Assembly: GCA_035235625.1 (NCBI GenBank)
Contig: CP141141.1
Coordinates: 25,479,968-25,543,967, forward strand
Source of the DNA: Saururus chinensis
Lineage: Eukaryota; Streptophyta; Magnoliopsida; Piperales; Saururaceae
DNA: 64,000 nt
Direction: 5' to 3'
In this document: in pieces, positions 12,405 through 24,700 of the stretch
How the letters are laid out: each line of letters begins with the position of its first letter
How positions within the stretch are numbered: position 1 is the stretch's first letter
The notes under the pieces: model-generated
The model's database searches: none
Seen by the model: only the letters and a program-made list of their open reading frames with translations
Told to the model about the DNA's origin: nothing
Program-made: the position numbers and the translations under genes

Positions 12405-13023
12405 ACTGCGTCTATCAAAAGACCTTGTAGATTCATGTCTGGGATGCAAGGTGATTTTAATGGAGTCTGGGTTCTACCAGTATATGATTGCGAGCCCATC
12501 ATCATCTCTAGGCCGCTGTTGGAAGTACTCATTGGTGATTGTTGGGACGACTCGCTGGAGGTCTTCAATATTATGGGCAAAAGACTACCCTTTATAGTGG
12601 CTGAAGTGGCTATGATCACGGGGTTGACTGGAAAAGGGAACCCGTGTAAATTGGAAAGCAGCGAGGGGAAGGCTGGCCAAGGCAAGGGGGAATTCTACAA
12701 GAAGTTCTTCCAAGGGAAGCGGCCGGAGAAGACAGGGCTCGAAGAGTAAGGAAACAAGGAATGTTTCAGACGAGGACTTAGCACGGTTGGCGATCGTGCA
12801 CATGGGTGTCCTCGTGTTATTCACGCAGAGCAACAGAGCCATATCCCGAGCTCTGTGTGATTACTTAGATGACATGTCGGTCGTGGGGAGCTACAATTGG
12901 GCAGGCGCCGTACATGATTTACATATGAGAGGCATATCGGCAGCCCACCGGAACATCATGAATAGACAGGACGAGTGTTCCGCCACGACCGAAATTCTTG
13001 TAGGGGCCTCATTAGTGCTCCAG

Positions 13024-13362
13024 GTAACGCTCGTATGTTTTATAATAAGCGAAGTCTACTATCATATTTATTATGACACAATATGTTTTACAGTGATGAA
13101 TATCGCCTCATCGGTCACACGATAAGAACTCTCAATCGTGTTATCGGATATACAACATTTAACATGCACGTAGACATATCGTGTTCCCGAAACCATGACT
13201 ATGTATTATATTGTGGATAGGACATTAGACGATCGTAATATATCATGTTACCGGAAACACGATGTGGATTCTAGTGTGTTATCCGTAACACAACTATTTT
13301 TTTATAGTGAAGATACTGATCATTTTAGACTAATGTTTATATTCTTTTGTATTGTTCGCCAG
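13024..13362 (+). other. PMD gene intron carrying ATCGTGT..ACACGAT dyads
   Basis: It is bounded by CTCCAG|GTAACG and TTCGCCAG|GTAAATG. Inside are AATCGTGTTATCGG (about 13,134), ATATCGTGTTCCCG (about 13,175), ATATCATGTTACCGG followed by AAACACGATGTGG (about 13,240-13,267) and a CACACGATAAG half near 13,116. Its unusual word content separates it sharply from the neighbouring exons. Confidence 0.6.
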
Positions 13363-15129
13363 GTAAATGAGCATACGTCCATAATAGGCTCCCAGTGGTC
13401 CTCCATGCAGCCCGAGGTGCAAGAGGTGGCCATGATTTACCCAACTTTTGAGCGACGTGGAGAAGGCCGATAAACTTGACCCGGCCGACAAAAAGGGGAG
13501 GAAGAAGATTCTAACTCATCACTGGATGAGGAAGTGGTACAAGGATGTCTTCAAGAGGCTGAAGCCAGACTCGCAAATTATTATGTGCATCACACCAATT
13601 TCCGAAGAGGCACACTTGATGGATGGACAAAGGGCAACCTCGAAAGCTAAGAAAGCAGGTACGTAGCCTTTCCGAACAATGAGACCCGGCCATGCTCCCC
13701 ATGGAGAGACGTCAGGGCATGTACATTCCGGCCATGATGTCATTGAATCATTCGTCATGCTAGTTGATGTCATGATGGGAATTTGTGAAGTTGTTTTGGA
13801 GAAGGCTGTTCTATACATTGAGCAGGGATGGAGCACGGATTGAGTTGCAGCTGCACTCCAACGTGTTAAGGACAATCTAGAGGTGGCAACTAGCCTAATA
13901 GAATAGATGCAACCCCCCGAGGAACGAGAGACAGAACAGCCGCCTGAACCCACATTGCTAGTGGTCACCCAAGCATCAACCCCTCCTCCGAGAACCGAAG
14001 GATCGCCTTCAGTTCATTCAAAGGCAAGAGCTTCAAAATCAAGAGAAGTTCGCAAACCATCTACCCTCAAAGATCAACCCGTACAAGTCCCTCAGCTGGT
14101 GGAAGAGGGATTCATTTTGAGTAAGTCTCCTCAGCCGAGGACCCTCCATGTGCGCTAGTACATCGTTTGCAATTGTGACCCAATTGACCGCATGTTCCAC
14201 ATTTTCATAGGGCTTTGAGAGGCAGTTGTGACTCTACCCGATTTTTTCGTGGACGCCCCCGCTGTTTTTGAGGGATAGGTGGGTTGAATGTAGGCATAAC
14301 TCCAGCCGGTGCCGACTGGTGCCGATCCTTCATTGGGTGTAAAGGCTCTCGATAGGTCAGTTTATACAATTCAGTAGGGTACCATATTTCATAGTACTCA
14401 GACACATAGAAGTGTCTATTATTGATTGCTGCGATTGCATGCTTACATGGTAGACCCAGATGTTGAAACTTTCCACATGTGCAGGTAGGATCAACCAGGT
14501 TTACCACATCCTGTGAAGAAAAGATCATGAGTAAGAGAGCATGATAAATGAAATTATCGTGTTCTCGAGTACACAACATGTCTTTACGATCATTTTGTAA
14601 GTAGTATCGACTTACACATTCAAGGACCATAACGTGTGTAAGCTAACACAATATTAAGCCCTAACGCATAAATGAGCACAAGCTATGTACATTGCCATAT
14701 GAATGCAATGTACCTGGTGATGTAGCGAATAGACCTGGAATTCATACAGTGACACAGGAAATACAATCACATTCCTTGCTTCTTCTCGCATGTTTTCGAT
14801 GTGTTTTCGGGCTTATGGGGTTAACTCTTCCATCATAATTTGTCCGTGTATCTGACATTTTTCAAATAATGTCGTTGTGTGCTCCCTCGTGTGCTCAATT
14901 AAATGTGTTATAGGCATCGATCTAGCTGTTTTGAAAGCTCTCGCAACGGGGCTAAACATCCAAGATACTCTTTTGAAATCGTACCCACCCATAGGTCTAG
15001 GAATGTCACATGATCTCACTGGCACAACTACACTGGCCGGATTTATATATTCTATCTGCCTCCTGTCAGAAGGAAGTAAGCGGTAGGATTCATCTGGGTC
15101 ACTATATATTAAATCAGTCAAAGCTTTAT

Positions 15130-15380
15130 CTGCACGACCAAATACAATTTAGTAAATGGTATATGACACCGGATAACATCGTGTTCCCGATCGCGCGACA
15201 TTGTATGTTTTCGTGTGATCGAAATCCATACACGATGCCTGGTCATGTTTATGGTAACACGATATTGATGTATGTCGTGTGAGTGCATATTCCGACTATA
15301 GTTTAATCGTGTAAATGATAACACGCTAGACTAACATATTGTGGCACTAAATTAACACTTCGTTTCTTCTCATGTATTAC
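15130..15380 (-). other. transposase intron 2 with dyad cluster (MULE 1)
   Basis: The intron is bounded on the minus strand by GCACGCAG|GTAATAC and TCGTGCAG|ATAAAGC. Within it on the plus strand lie CATCGTGTTCCCGATCGCG, ATACACGATGCC, GGTAACACGATATTGATG and AATCGTGTAAATGATAACACG. These are half and full copies of the MULE-specific ATCGTGT..ACACGAT dyad. Confidence 0.65.
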
Positions 15381-16172
15381 CTGCGTGCCAACATTTCTTG
15401 TAGTTCACAGTTATGCCCCAGTGCTTCGAAATATAACTTGCTATGCTCTTAGGTGTAATGTCCACAGAGTCTTTAAAGAGGCCATCCAAAGGTGCGATGC
15501 TAAGGGATGGTCAGTTGACTTCCTTTGGGTTCCACATGAATGAGTCGGCACTAACCTCGTGACAGTCACATGATCTCCTATATTTGAAGCCATTATGTAC
15601 CAGTTACAAGATTCATTGGAGCACTTTGCGGCATACGTATTCCAGTTTTCATCCACAACACAATATGTGAAATTCGCCTTTATTGCTAAGTTGATCAAGA
15701 CCCTCTTGAAATGCAACAGACTTAGAAAACGTGCACCCAATTCGAGGAGCTTCTGGTAACCCTTAGCTTGCAAACTACCCATCATTAGCTGGCCTTCATC
15801 AATATTCGGTTCCAACATGTTTAATCATCGATGGAATCCCAATCTGCCTCCAGCTCAACGTCGACGTTACTAGGAACCTCGTTGTTTTCAAATTCTTTGT
15901 GGTCGGACATACTTTCCATGTCAACTATATCATTATCGTACCACAGATCATTAGCCCACATATCTTCAACTTCCTCACCTTGTCCACCGTTGTAATTACA
16001 AGGGCTATATGGAGGTTCATAGTTATCAAATGAAGTCCTTGTCCCACCCATCATTGGCGACAATTCCTCTGATCTATTCTGATTGACTTCTATTTTAGGT
16101 TCTGTACTCGCTGGATTGGTGAACGATGATTGACATGGATTTGTTGAGGGCAAGTTTCCCGGTTCTCCCAAT

Positions 16173-16483
16173 CTGCATTGCACATTATCGTGTTAAAAAA
16201 ATGCAACATCAGTTGACATCGTGTATTCTGTTAACACGCAAAGATTTCACGATGTGTTATTGAAACCACGACATTAATGCATGTCATGTAATTATATCTA
16301 CGATGCAACATATAATTGCTCTATCGCATGTGTATATCGTGTAAATACTAATACAATATATTATAGGTCATGCTTATATCTTCGCATGCTATGATTTCCC
16401 GTAATACGATAAGTTCAATATCGTGGTCTCGAGTACACGAAATATACAAATTGTGTATAATCAAAAGATTCAATATCGTTATC
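16173..16483 (-). other. transposase intron 1 with dyad cluster (MULE 1)
   Basis: Between exon 1 and exon 2 on the minus strand. It holds TTATCGTGTTAAAAAAATG, GACATCGTGTATTCTGTTAAC, TATATCGTGTAAATACTAA and ATATCGTGGTCTCGAGTACAC. The matching intron of the third MULE (59,864-60,173) has the same words at the same places, so the arrangement predates the copies. Confidence 0.65.
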
Positions 16484-17195
16484 TAACAGTTTCAAATGTG
16501 AACTAAGTTTCATTAAATCCGGTATGAAATCCGACATTCGAGCTGGGATGAGCCATTATGATGAGTGATTCAACTCTATTGACTGTCTGGTTCCTTTCAA
16601 CAGAGGGTTATGGTGATTTATCACCGTTGTCGAGCTGTTTCATCTCGGCATACAACAATAACACCTCCTTATTTGCCTTCTTATGAATGGAGAACACTGA
16701 TTGGAGGTCCTCATCATCTTGTAATTCATATATCATGGATGATTGGGATGATGGAATTAAATACTTCAAACTGACATTACCATTGACGTAAAGTCGTGCT
16801 TTGACTTGCCCCAGTAGCTCGCTGAAGCTCACCGACGGATGAATGTTCATTAACCGTGCCATTCCATTGATATACATGCAGTCATTGCCTTCCTCTCCGT
16901 TATAATGGATGCAAATACAGATCCTATCCATGATCGGTGTGAAAGAATGATTGTTTCTAGGAAATACAGCTTTTGGAGCACTCACACAGCGTCTATGTTC
17001 TCAAAAAATACTTTTTTCTTGTCCATCGACTCTCACCAATGAGTTACCGCCGGTTAGCTCCTGCCGGCAAGTTCCGTTCACCGCCGATGACTCCCGGCAC
17101 ACCGGAACGGCGCAACTCTGTTCTAGTGTGCATTTATTACAAGATGAACATTTAAAACTTGATATAGTAAAACCTAAGGGTATTTTGGTCCACAT

Positions 17196-17276
17196 CTAGG
17201 TCATATGGCATTTCCGTTTAAAATCCAAGGAATATGGAATATTTCATTCTTTGGCCAGGTAATATGGAAAAAACTC
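17196..17276 (-). repeat. MULE 1 right terminal inverted repeat
   Basis: It reads CTAGGTCATATGGCATTTCC inward to outward and ends AATATGGAAAAAACTC. It is the inverted partner of 10,045-10,125. The next 9 bases, 17,277-17,285 (TTTTAAGTT), repeat the left target site with one mismatch. Confidence 0.93.
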
Positions 17277-20200
17277 TTTTAAGTTTTAATAGACCTCCCA
17301 ATCATTTATTGTGTTCGTAATTGCAAATGAAATGGCGAAAGCGATGCTACAATTTGACAATTCTTCCTTAACTAGTTCTAGAGCAAAGCACCCAAGCTCG
17401 TCATTAATGTATATTTAGTTGTTTTAAAGAAATATGTACTTGTTTACTAAGTTTGTAAGAACGAATTAAATGCACTGAATGACGAACTAATCGAACCACT
17501 TTTAGTCTAGTTATATCCTTTTAATAGATTAAAACCGAATTTCGTTACGTATGTGCACAAATAGTTATATCGTTAAAAGTTTAAAAAGACCTCCCAATCT
17601 TTTGTTACGTTAGTAATAACAATTAAATGGAGAAAGCAATGACAGAATTTAACCTTCTTCCATAACTTATGTAATTTTATTCGCTTAACTAGTTTTAGGA
17701 CAAAGCACCTAAGCTCGTCATGAATAAATATTGAATTGTTTTAAATAAATATATAGTTATTGATTAAATTTGTAAGAATGAATCACACGCACTAAACGGT
17801 GAACTAATCGGACCACTTTTGGTCTAGTTATATCATTTTAATCGATTAAAATTTAAGTTTGTTAGGAATTTGTACAAATCTTTATACCGTTCAAAGTATA
17901 AAAAGAACTTCCAATCATTTATTATGTTTGTAATTACGAATCAAATACCGAAAGCAATGCCACAATTTCACCATTCTTCCTTAACTTATGTGATTTTATT
18001 GGTAGAACAAAGCACCAAAGCTCGTCACGAATGTATATTTAGTTCTTTTAAAGGAATATATACTTATTTACTAAGTTCGTAAGAATGATTTAAACACACA
18101 AAATGACAAACCAATCGGGTCACTTTTAGTCTAGTTATGTCGTTTTAATTAATTAAAACTGAAGTTCGTTAAGTATGTCAACAAATTGTTATATCGTTAA
18201 AAGTTTAAAAAGACCTCTAAATCATTTATTATGTTCATAATTACGAATCAATTGCGAAAGCTATGCCACAATTTGACAATTCTTCATAACTTATGTGATT
18301 TTATTCGCTTAATTAGTTTTAGTATAAAACACTTAAGCTCGTCACAAATTAATATTTAGTTGTTTTAAATAAATACGTAGTCATTTACTATGTTCGTAAA
18401 ACTGAAGTTTATTAGGAAAGTGTACAAATCATTATATCGATCAAAGTTTAAAAAGTCATCCCAATTATTTATTACATTCGTAATTACAAATCAAATGAAG
18501 AAAATATTGCCTCAATTTGACCATTTTTCCTTAACTAGTTTTATAACAAAGCATCTAAGCCTGTCACAAATTTATATTTAGTTGTTTTAACTAAATACGG
18601 ACTCATTTACAAAGTTCATCAAAACAAATGAAACGCACTTAATGACAAACACATCAGACCACTTTTAGTTTAATTATATCATTTTAATCCATTAAAACCA
18701 AAGTTCGTTAAGAATGTGGACAAATCGTTATATCGTTTAAAGTTTAAAAGACCTCTAATCATTTGTTACGTTCGTAATTATGAATTAAATAGAGAAAGTG
18801 ATGCAACAATTTGATCGTTCTTCCTTAACTTATGTGATTTTTATTCTCTTAACTAGTTTTATTACAAAACATTTAAGCTCATCACGAATGTATATTTTGT
18901 GGTTTCAAAGAACTAATTACTCATTTACTTAGTTCGTAAGAACGAATTAAACGCACTAAATGATCAATCAATCGGACCACTTTTGGTCTTGTTATATCCT
19001 TTTAATCGATTAAAACTGAAGTTTGTTAGGAATATGTATAAATCGTGATATCGTTCAAAGTTTAAAAAACATCCCAATAAGACCACTTTTGGTCTAGTTA
19101 TATCATTTTAATCGGTTAAAACCAAAGTTCGTTAAGATTTTCCGAAAATCGTTATATCATTTAAAGTCTAAAAAGTCCTCTTATGTTGGTAATTACGAAC
19201 CAAATGGAGAAAGTGATAACACAATTTGACTATTCTTCCTTGACTTATTTAATTTTATTCGCTTAACTAGTATTAAAACAAAGCACCGAAGCTCATTACT
19301 AATGAATATTTAGTTGTTTTAAAGAAATACATACTCATTTACTAAGTTCATAAAAATGAATCAAACGCACTAAACAACAAACCAATTGGACTACTTTTGG
19401 TCTAGTTATATCATTTTAATCAATTAAAACCAAACATTGTTAAGAATGTGCACAAATCAATATATTGTTTAAAGTTTGAAAAGTACTCCCAATCATTTGT
19501 TACATTTGTAATTACTAATTAAATGGAGAAAGCGATGCCACAATTTGACCGTTTTTCCTTAACCTATGTGATTTTATTAGCTTAACTAGTTTAAGAACAA
19601 AACCCTTAGCTTGTCACAAATCTATATTTAATTACTTTAAGTAAATACATACTTATTTACTAAGTTTATAAAAATGAATTAAATGCACTAAATGATGAAC
19701 CGATTGGACCACTTTTACTGTACTTATATACTTCTAGTTAATTAAAACTAAAGTTTGTTAAGAATCTGCACAAATCGACATATCATTCAAAGTTTCAAAA
19801 GTCCTCCCAATTATTTGTTACATTCATAATTATGAATAAAATGGCAAAAATGATGCCACAATTTGACCGTTCTTCCTTAACTTATGTTATTTTATTCGCT
19901 TACCTAGTTTTAGAACAAAGCACCTAAGCTTGTCACGAATATATTTTTAGTTATTGTAAAGAAATACATACTTATTTACTAAGTTCGTAAAAACGAATCA
20001 AACACACAAAATGACAAACTAATTGGACCACTTTTAGTCCAACTATAACCTTTTAATCGATTAAAACCGAATTTTGTTAAGTATGTACACAAATCGTTAT
20101 ATCGTTTAAAGTTTAAAAAGACCTCCTAATCATTTGTTACAGTTGTAATTATGAATAAAATTGAGAAAGCGATGCCACAATTTTACCATTCTTTCTTAAT

Positions 20201-21726
20201 TTATGTGATTTTATTTACTTAACTACTTTTAGATCAAAGCACCGAAGCTCGTCACGAATACATATTTAGTTGTTTTAAAGAAATACATACTCATTTAATA
20301 TGTTCTTAAAAATAAATCAAATGCACTATGCGACGAACTAATCGTTATATCATTTCAAGTATAAAAAGTCCTCTCAATCATTTATTATGTTCGTAATTAC
20401 GAATCAAATTAAGAAAGTGATGCCACATTTTGACCATTCTTCCTTAACTGATGTGATTTTCTTAGCATAACTACTTTTAGAACAAAATACCTAAATCTCG
20501 TCATGAAGTTCATAAGAATGAATCAAATGCACTAAACGAAAAACTAATCGGACCACTTTTGGACTAGTTATATCATTTTAATCGATTAAAACTAAACTTT
20601 GTTAAGAATGTGAACAAATTGTTATATCGTTTAAAGTTTTAAAAAACCTCCTAATCATTTATTACGTTCGTAATTTCTAATCAAATGGAGTAAGTGATGC
20701 CACAATTTGATCGTTGCTCCTCAACTTATGTGATTTTATTCGCTTATAGTTTTAGAACAAAGCACCCAAGCTCATTGCAAATGTATATTAAGTTGTTTTA
20801 AAGAAATACGTACTCATTTACTAAGTTTGTAAGAAAGAATCAAATGAACTAAACAACGAACCAATTGGACCACTTTTGGTCAAGTTATATCCTTTTAATA
20901 CATTAAAACTAAAGTTCGTTAAAAATGTACACAAATCATTATATCGTTCAAAGTTTAAATAGTCCTCCTTATCATTTATTACGTTTGTAATTACAAATCA
21001 AATAGCGAAATCTATGCCCCAATTTGACCGTTCTTCCTTAACTTATGTGATTTTATTCGCTTAACTAGTTTTAGAACAAAGCACCAAAGCTCGTGACGAA
21101 TGAATATTTAGGTATTTTAAAGAAATACATACTAATTTACTAAGTTCCTAAGAACGAATCAAACACACTAAACGACGAAGTAATCGGACCACTTTTGGTT
21201 TAGTTATATCATTTTAATCGATTAAAACCAAAGTTCATTAAAAATATAAACAAATCGTTATATCATTTAAAGTTTAAAAAAACCTCTTAATCATTTGTTA
21301 CTTTCGTAATTACGAATTAAATAGAGAAAGCGATGTTACAATTTGACCATTCTTCTTTAACGTTTGTAATTTTATTCGCTTAACTAGTTTTAGAAAAAAT
21401 GACTTAAGCTCGTCATGAATGTATATTAGTTGTTTTAAAGTAATAAGTACTAATTTACTAAATTCATAAGAATGAATCAAACACACTAAACGACGAACTA
21501 ATAGTACCACTTTTGGTCAAGTAATATCTCTTTAATCCATTAAAACTAAAGTTCGTTAAGAATGTGCACCAATCATTATATTGTTTAAAGTTTAAATAGT
21601 CCTCCTAATCATTTATTACATTTGTAATTACGAATCAAATGGCGAAAGCGGTGCCAATATTTGACCGTTCTTCATTAACTTATGTGATTTTATTTGCTTA
21701 ACTAGTTTTAAAACAAAGCACCCATG
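17277..21726 (+). repeat. 319-bp satellite array, forward orientation
   Basis: About 14 monomers. Several are shortened: near 19,079 CATCCCAATAAGACCAC joins two distant parts of the unit, near 20,340 GAACTAATCG joins TTATATCATTTC, and near 20,508 CGTCATGAA joins GTTCATAAG. No gene or RNA feature is seen; the short open frames are satellite-derived. The array ends at AAGCACCCATG, where polarity flips. Confidence 0.92.
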
Positions 21727-24700
21727 TGATTTTCATCGATTAAAAGGATATGACTTCACCAAAAGTGGTCCGATTGGTTTATTGTTTAATACATTTGATT
21801 AATTCGTACGAATTTAGCAAATAAGTACTTATTTCTTTTAAAGAACTAAATATACATTTGTGACTAGCTTTGGTGCTTTGTTATAAAATAGTTAAGTGAA
21901 TAAAATCACGTAAGTTAAGGAAGAACAGTTAAATTGTAGCATCACTTTCTCCATTTGATTAGTAATTATGAACATAATAAATAATTGCGAGGACTTTCAA
22001 AACTTTTAACGATATAACTATTTGTACACATTCTTAACAAGTTTTGGTTTTAATCGATTAAAGAGATATAACATGACCAAAAGTGGTCTCATTTGTTCAT
22101 CATTTAGTATGTTTGATTCATTCGTACGAACATAGTAAATGAGTAAGTATGTTTTTCAAAAAAACTAAATATAAATTCGTCACGATCTTGGGTGCTTTGT
22201 TCTAAAACTAGTTAAGCGAATAAAATAACATAAGTTAAGGAAACCGATCCAATTGTGGCATCACTTTCTCCATTTGATTTGTAATGCTGAACATAGCAAA
22301 TGATTGGGAGGAGTTCTTAAACTTTAATTGATGTAACGATTTGTGCACCATCTTAACCAACTTTGGTTTTAATCGATTAAAATGATATAACTAGACCAAA
22401 AGTGATCTAATTGGTTCATCATTTAGTGCGTGTTATTCATTCTTACAAACATAGTAAATGAGTACGTATTTTTTTAAAACAACTAAATATACATTCGTGG
22501 TGAGCTTTGGTGGTTCGATCTAAAACTAGTTAATAGAATGAAATCACATAAGTTAAGGAAGAACAGTCAAATTATGGCATCGCTTTCTCCATTTGATTCT
22601 TAATTACAAACGTAAAAAAATATTGGTATGTCGTTTTAAACATTAAACGATATCACAATTTGTGCACATTATTAACGAAGTTCGGTTTTAATCGATTAAA
22701 ATGATATAACTAGACCAAAAGTGGTCCGATTTGTTTGTAGTTTAGTGCGTTTAATTCATTCTTATGAACATTATGAGTAAGCATTTTTTTTAAATAACTA
22801 AATATACATTCGCCACGAGATTGGGTTCTTTGTTCTAAAACTAGTTAAGCAAATAAAATCACTTAGGTTCAAGAAGAACTGTTAAATTGTGGCATCACTT
22901 TTTCCATTTTATTCATAATTACGAAGGTAACTTTACCAATATAAACGATTGAGAGGACTTTTTAAACTTTAAACAATATAATGATTTGTGCAGATTCTTA
23001 ATGAATTTCAGTTTTCATCAATTAAATAGATGTAACTTCACCAAAGGTGGTCTGATTGGTTCATTGTTTAGTGCATTTGATTCATTTTTCCATACTTAGT
23101 AATTAAGTACTTAATTCTTTATAACAACTAAATATAAATTCGTGAGGAGCTTAGGTGCTTTGTTCTAAAACTAGTTCTAAAATAACATAAGTTACGAAAC
23201 AATGGTCAAATTGTGCCATCACATTTTCCATTTAATTCGTAATTAGGAATGTAATAAATAATTAGTAGGACTCTTTAAACTTTAAACGATGTAACGATTT
23301 GTACACATTCTTAATGAACTTCGGTTTTAATCAATTAGAACGATATAACTTGACCAAAAGTAATCAAATGTGTTCGTTGTTTAGTGCATTTGATTAATTC
23401 TTATGAACTTAGTAAATGAGTACGTATTTCTTTCAAACAACTAAATAAAATTTCATGACGAGCTTGGGTGCTTTGTTCTAAAATTAGTTAAATGAATAAA
23501 ATCACATAAGTTAAGGAAGAATTGTTAAATTGTATCATCACTATCTCTATTTGATTTGTAATTACGAATGTAAAAAATGATTAGGTGGCCTTTTTAAACT
23601 TTAAACTATATAACGATTTGTGCACATTCTTAACGAAGTTCGGTTTTAATTGATTAAAATAATATAACTAGACCAAAAGTGGTCCGATTGGTTTGTCATT
23701 GAGTGCATCACATTCTCCATTAGATTCTTATTACGAACGTAACAAATGATTAGGTAGTCTTTTTAAACTTTAAAGCATCAAACCATTTACATACATTCTT
23801 AATGAACTTCGGTTTTAATCGATTAAAATAATATAACTATACCAAAAGTGGTCCAATTGGTTCGTCATCTTGTGCATTTGATTAATTCTTATGAACATTA
23901 TTAATGTGTAAATATTTCTTTAAAAGAACTAAATATATACATTTGTGACTAGCTTTAGTGTTTTGTTTTAAAACTAGTTAAGCGAATAAAATCACAAGTT
24001 AAGGAAGAATGGTAAAATTGTAGCATAGATTTATTCATTTGATTCGTAATTACCAACATAAAAAATGATTATAAGGACTTTCAAAACTTTAAACCATATA
24101 ACGATTTGTGCATATTCATAAAGAATTTTGGTTTGAATCGATTAAAAGGATATAACTAGACCAAAAGTGGTCTAATTGGTTTGTCGTTTAGTGTGTTCGA
24201 TTTATTCTTATGAACTTAGTAAATAAGTAAGTATTTTTTTTAAACAACTAAATATATATTCATGACAAGCTTGGTGCTTTGTTCTAAAATTATTTAAGCG
24301 AATAAAATCGTATAAGTTAAGGAAGAACGGTCAAATTGTTGCATCACTTTCTCCATTTTATTCGTAATTACGAACATAACAAATGATTATGAGGAGTTTT
24401 TAAACTTTAAACGATATATGATTGGTGCACGATCTTAACAAACTTCATTTCGATTAAAATGATATAACTAGACCAAAAGTGGCCGATTAGTTCATTGTTT
24501 AATGCGTTTGATTCATGCTTACGGACATAGTAAATGAGAACGTATTTCTATAAAACAACTAAATCTACATTCGTGATGAGCTTCGATACTTTGTTCTAAA
24601 ACTAGTTAAGCAAATAAAATCACACAAGTTAAGGAAGAATTGTGAAATTGTGGCATTTCTTTCTCCATTTGATTTGTAATGACAAATGTAACAACAGCTT

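Larger units (their letters stand above)
10892..14157 (+). pseudogene. plant mobile domain (PMD) gene of the MULE, broken
   Basis: The likely start is ATG at 10,892, in the same context (TATTACATCAAATGG) as the copy at 30,496. The protein opens MAESVKVAEEKKRIYGRR, continues after the nested LTR from 12,410 with YDCEPIIISRPLLEVLIG and then EVAMITGLTGKGNPCK, and later has VGSYNWAGAVHDLHMR and ATTEILVGASLVLQ. This order (a V-x-MITGL motif, an S-x-x-W motif, then a leucine-rich end) resembles the transposon-borne PMD family. An intron from 13,024 to 13,362 follows CTCCAG|GTAACG, and VNEHTSIIGSQ resumes after it. Damage includes the LTR in exon 1, a frameshift near 12,470, a stop after GLEE (about 12,747) and several stops past 13,470. 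The last part, rich in P, E and S (13,907-14,157), may be the tail. The cellular role of PMD proteins in transposons is not settled. Confidence 0.7.
14145..16985 (-). pseudogene. MURA-type MULE transposase, catalytic core deleted
   Basis: Four exons can be traced on the minus strand by comparison with the copy at 57-60.6 kb. Exon 1 (16,985 to about 16,484) has a PB1-like N-terminal region with SQSSMIYELQDDEDLQSVF. Exon 2 (16,172 to 15,381) has an acidic linker and the MuDR-type DNA-binding zinc region with CNWYIMASNIGDHVTV and THSCG. Exon 3 is 15,129 to 14,714. Exon 4 (14,510 down) has the SWIM finger CTCGKFQHLGLPCKHA and a CCHC knuckle CGTCGQLGHNCKRC. Exon 3 is about 540 bp shorter than its counterpart: RAFKTA joins directly to RSMPITHLIEHTREH near 14,931, removing all three acidic catalytic regions. 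Other breaks are TCA to TAA in exon 1 (after GDKSP), a 1-bp deletion after DSIDD, a donor GT changed to GA at exon 1, and CGA to TGA just before the CCHC knuckle. It converges on the PMD gene and overlaps its tail. Confidence 0.88.
10045..17276. mobile_element. complete Mutator-like element (MULE 1) with PMD and transposase genes
   Basis: The 7,232-bp element is bounded by 81-bp terminal inverted repeats and flanked by a 9-bp target duplication, TTTAAAGTT on the left and TTTTAAGTT on the right (one mismatch). Satellite resumes in register on the right. Inside are two converging genes: a PMD-family gene on the plus strand and a MURA-type transposase on the minus strand. Both are broken. A 1,422-bp solo LTR is nested in the PMD gene and a ~540-bp deletion has removed the transposase core, so the element cannot encode its own transposase as it stands. 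The 9-bp duplication and long inverted ends are hallmarks of the Mutator superfamily. Confidence 0.92.
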
